A stretch of DNA of 8,096 nt from Oscillospiraceae bacterium (lineage in GTDB: Bacteria; Bacillota; Clostridia; Oscillospirales; Acutalibacteraceae), in assembly GCA_902796535.1 (NCBI GenBank), contig CADBPL010000237.1, forward strand, positions 1-8,096, written 5' to 3'. The notes under the pieces are model-generated. The model was not told where the DNA came from. It did no database searches and saw only the letters and a program-made list of their open reading frames with translations. This document shows, piece after piece, positions 6,487 through 8,096 of the stretch. Each line of letters begins with the position of its first letter. The first letter of the stretch is position 1. Both the position numbers and the translations under genes were made by a program.

Positions 6487-8096
6487 ATGAAACCCGAAAA
6501 CGCACATTTTAAGCCGCTTGCTTATTACCGCGAAAACGAGTGCCGGAATCCGGACGACGTTCTTGATTTCGGCAGATGTCTGGAGGATACCGCCTTCCCC
6601 GTTCTCCGCCGCTTCCACGGCTGGGACGCGAGCGAGGAGGAGCCGCTGCCCTCAATTGACAAAATGAAGCAGTTCCCCGCTTTCGATCTCACGCAGCGGG
6701 ATGAGAACGCGATCCAAACCGGCTGGATGATGGCGGAGCTTGCCCTGCCTTATATCAGCAAATTCTTTGACCCGAACGAATTCGGCCGCTACGGCTTTAC
6801 CTATTACACCGGCTACGATCTGGATATATACTGCGACGATCACCCGGTCGAGCTGTACACCTATATGGGCGGCCATTTTGACCTTGGCTGCTCCCCGGAC
6901 GGCGGCGAACACTGCGTTTTTCTCCGGCTCGACAGCCCGAACAACAAGCCAGTGTGCGGCATCACGGCGCGTTATTACCTGAAGGGGCTGCAAAAAACAA
7001 ACGACCTGATCGCAAACCTTGCCCGCTCCTTGCGCGCGGGCTGCCATTTGCTGTCCACGTCAAACCGGCGCGACAACCTCTATGTGCAGGGCGAAGTTGA
7101 GATCAACAAATCAAAGCTGACGGCGGGGGAGCGGGCGGAACTCACCCGCTGCCTGATCGACACGGCGAACTTCGTTATTTCCGCGCTGCGTGACGACACG
7201 ATTCTGGAAAAGCTGGAGCCCGCGCTGACCATGCTGCAGCCGGTTGCGGATTATGCGAAGCGGTTCACGGTCTATTTCATCGGGCATTCCCATATCGACC
7301 TGGCGTGGAAGTGGCGCTACCCCGAAACGATCGAATGCATGAAGGGCACGTTTGAAACCCAGCTTGCGCTCATGGAGCGGGAGCCGGACTATGTCTATGT
7401 GGAAACGTCCGCCGTTTTGTGGCGGGATATGCGCAAAAAGTATCCCGATTTGTGGAAGAAGCTGCGCGCCGCGGCGGACAGAGGCCAGTTTGAGCCGCAG
7501 GGCGGCATGTGGTGCGAGACGGACGGGCATTGCGTCGGGGAAGAAAGCTGGTTCCGCCAGATCGAAAACGGCCAGCGCGTCGCGCTGGATACCTGCGGCA
7601 AAAAGGCCACCTGCGCGGTGAACATCGACGGCTTCGGGTTCAACGCGGGGCTGCCGAAAATTCTGAAAAACGCGGGGCTGAACTATTTCATCACCCAGAA
7701 GCTGCGCTACAACGAATACACCCTGTTCCCCTATATCCACTTCTGGTGGGAGGGCGACGACGGCAGCAGGGTGCTCACGCTGCACGAATACCCCGGCCAT
7801 TCCAACCACATCGAGTTTGACGAGCTTGCCAAGACCGTGCGCATCCATCACCTCACCGACGGGTTTTACCATATCCCGCTGCTTTGGGGCTACGGCAACC
7901 ATGGCGGCGGCCCGCTGCCCGTGATGATGGATCGCATCGACGAATTGAAACGGCAGACGGTGTTCCCCAACATCCGCTTCTGCGGCCTGACGGAATTCTA
8001 TCGGATTTTGGAAGAAACCGAGGATCTCTCGACGCTGCCGACGGTCAGGGGCGAGCTGTTTCTGGAAACGCATCACAAGACCTATACGGTGCAGGC
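6487..8096 (+). CDS. GH38 alpha-mannosidase, N-terminal part (cut by window end)
   Basis: The first 536 codons of a retaining alpha-mannosidase of glycoside hydrolase family 38, which releases mannose from glycans. No signal peptide is visible, so it is probably cytoplasmic and acts on imported manno-oligosaccharides. Residues 1-260 form an accessory N-terminal region of low familiarity. The catalytic barrel then starts at GHSHIDLAW, with zinc ligands H269 and D271. The nucleophile and ligand is expected at D381 in NIDGFGFNAGLPKIL, and the last zinc histidine at H472 in GYGNHGGGPLP, where bacterial relatives often have D instead of N before the H. The H-to-D spacing (112) fits the family. The frame stays open to the window edge, so the mid and C-terminal beta domains are missing. 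ATG 6487 is chosen because the frame upstream runs through the leader hairpin. The ATG lacks an adjacent Shine-Dalgarno, so the start is less certain than the function. Confidence 0.9.
   Translation, partial: MKPENAHFKPLAYYRENECRNPDDVLDFGRCLEDTAFPVLRRFHGWDASEEEPLPSIDKMKQFPAFDLTQRDENAIQTGWMMAELALPYISKFFDPNEFGRYGFTYYTGYDLDIYCDDHPVELYTYMGGHFDLGCSPDGGEHCVFLRLDSPNNKPVCGITARYYLKGLQKTNDLIANLARSLRAGCHLLSTSNRRDNLYVQGEVEINKSKLTAGERAELTRCLIDTANFVISALRDDTILEKLEPALTMLQPVADYAKRFTVYFIGHSHIDLAWKWRYPETIECMKGTFETQLALMEREPDYVYVETSAVLWRDMRKKYPDLWKKLRAAADRGQFEPQGGMWCETDGHCVGEESWFRQIENGQRVALDTCGKKATCAVNIDGFGFNAGLPKILKNAGLNYFITQKLRYNEYTLFPYIHFWWEGDDGSRVLTLHEYPGHSNHIEFDELAKTVRIHHLTDGFYHIPLLWGYGNHGGGPLPVMMDRIDELKRQTVFPNIRFCGLTEFYRILEETEDLSTLPTVRGELFLETHHKTYTVQ

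Noticed and set aside
6420..6512. Possible 30-codon leader peptide starting at ATT right after the strong Shine-Dalgarno
   Set aside because: ATT starts are very rare, the spacing is short, and the peptide has no attenuator-like codon run. It remains an alternative explanation for the orphan Shine-Dalgarno.
7111..8076. 321-codon minus-strand open frame
   Set aside because: The plus strand here encodes the GH38 catalytic domain with its key motifs in order; the antisense product has no recognisable features.

Overview
The window reads as gut- or rumen-type Clostridia, probably Oscillospirales (Ruminococcaceae/Oscillospiraceae). This is an inference from strong GGAGG ribosome-binding sites, a textbook sigma-A promoter, BspA-type leucine-rich repeats, a type I dockerin with its usual preceding module, and fairly GC-rich coding DNA. 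All genes seen lie on the plus strand. No RNA genes, insertion sequences or CRISPR arrays were found.

Left part (1-6136): a two-gene secretion cassette. A 1667-residue exported protein (28-5031) carries about 33 LRR_5 repeats in three arrays. Each array is bracketed by an N-terminal beta-rich cap and a C-terminal His/Cys module. A PPC-like beta-sandwich, a pre-dockerin module, a dockerin and a C-terminal amphipathic helix follow. Only 36 bases later comes a secreted ComEC-like metallo-beta-lactamase-fold hydrolase (start preferred at 5068). No terminator separates them, so they are probably co-transcribed. A long hairpin terminator at 6103-6136 ends the unit. An adhesion/scaffold protein paired with an extracellular hydrolase is a reasonable reading, but the substrate is unknown.

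Middle (6137-6486): about 190 bases with no convincing gene, then a perfect TTGACA-N17-TATAAT promoter (6326-6354) and a 5' leader of about 126 nt. The leader holds a very strong Shine-Dalgarno sequence (6406-6417) with no start codon in range. It is followed directly by a two-stem hairpin (6417-6474). If folded, the hairpin would bring this Shine-Dalgarno near the ATG at 6487. This looks like a structured-spacer initiation site or a leader control element, and it is the most unusual feature of the window.

Right part (6487 to the edge): the first 536 codons of a cytoplasmic GH38 alpha-mannosidase. The zinc ligands and nucleophile are visible, and the gene is cut by the window end. It has its own promoter and appears separate from the secretion cassette.
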